This document shows positions 49,784 through 49,857 of a stretch of 49,857 nucleotides of DNA, piece by piece. The translations under genes were made by a program, and so were the position numbers. Source of the stretch: Bacteroidales bacterium (GTDB lineage: Bacteria; Bacteroidota; Bacteroidia; Bacteroidales; F082); contig JAEFAE010000017.1 of NCBI GenBank assembly GCA_016291135.1, positions 1 to 49,857 of the forward strand, in the 5' to 3' direction. Every line of letters starts with the position of its first letter. Position 1 is the stretch's first letter. The notes below the pieces were generated by a model. That model was not told where the DNA came from. It made no database searches and saw only the letters and a list, made by a program, of their open reading frames with translations.

Positions 49784-49857
49784 AAAACCGAAAGCGAAGC
49801 CCTCCGGCTTCCGACTTCTGTCTTCTAACTTCTTGATCACTATGTTTTTAATCTTCG

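Overview
The window comes from a Bacteroidales-type bacterium (phylum Bacteroidota) whose genes are mostly GC-rich. Four things support this: a partial 16S rRNA gene; many promoters with the Bacteroidota -7 box TAnnTTTG, several with a TTG about 19 nt upstream; two secreted proteins with type IX secretion (T9SS) C-terminal sorting domains; and typical Bacteroidota families (FKBP lipoproteins, extended S16, RhuM/Fic, CotH). I do not assign a genus. No tRNA gene, CRISPR array, transposase or integrase was recognised.

Layout. 1-0.6 kb: 5' part of a 16S gene on the minus strand with its leader hairpin and promoter. 0.7-2.5 kb: an AlbA_2 protein and an HTH regulator separated by a strongly AT-rich spacer. 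2.5-6.4 kb: an nrnA-like phosphoesterase followed by three FKBP-type lipoproteins, closed by a terminator. 6.4-11.5 kb (minus): polysaccharide export and assembly genes (flippase, two tandem Wzz-like proteins, O-antigen-ligase-like protein). 11.6-16.7 kb (plus): clpS, a Rel-type alarmone synthetase with an eroded hydrolase site, a CotH-family T9SS protein, OsmC and a hotdog thioesterase, with two clusters of a two-hairpin palindromic repeat. 16.9-23 kb (minus): small lipoprotein, cysteine desulfidase plus a C_GCAxxG_C_C protein, a large TPR/Ala-Glu repeat protein, a LolD-like ATPase and an EamA transporter. 23-30.1 kb: an Omp28-like T9SS protein, an esterase-LysM protein, a PQQ-propeller lipoprotein, nth, recA and a TPR lipoprotein. 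30.2-36.6 kb: phosphohexomutase, rfbD-like reductase, an eroded class III cyclase-like protein, a YebC protein, an eroded LMW-PTP-like gene, rpsP and a cation efflux gene. 36.6-45.4 kb: MscS channel, EamA transporter, TIGR04076 protein, lipoprotein, GH20 hexosaminidase, YbaK-like deacylase and nitroreductase.

45.5-48.3 kb is the accessory part. It holds a RhuM/Fic protein, then a PLD-nuclease-like gene translationally coupled to an ABC/AAA-type ATPase. This pair is bracketed by an exact 25-bp direct repeat and followed by fragments of decayed genes, including an ORF6N N-terminus. It is the best candidate here for an undescribed (possibly defence) module. The window ends with a beta-carbonic anhydrase carrying an N-terminal extension, a DEDDh exonuclease, and the promoter of a gene that runs off the end.

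A second theme is a dispersed two-hairpin repeat (around 14.1-14.4, 16.75-16.84 and 34.77-34.82 kb). It lies at gene 3' ends, always with the CACCCC hairpin first in the direction of a preceding gene. One copy supplies the C-terminus and stop codon of the eroded phosphatase gene. All functions are inferred from reading the sequence; no database search was run.
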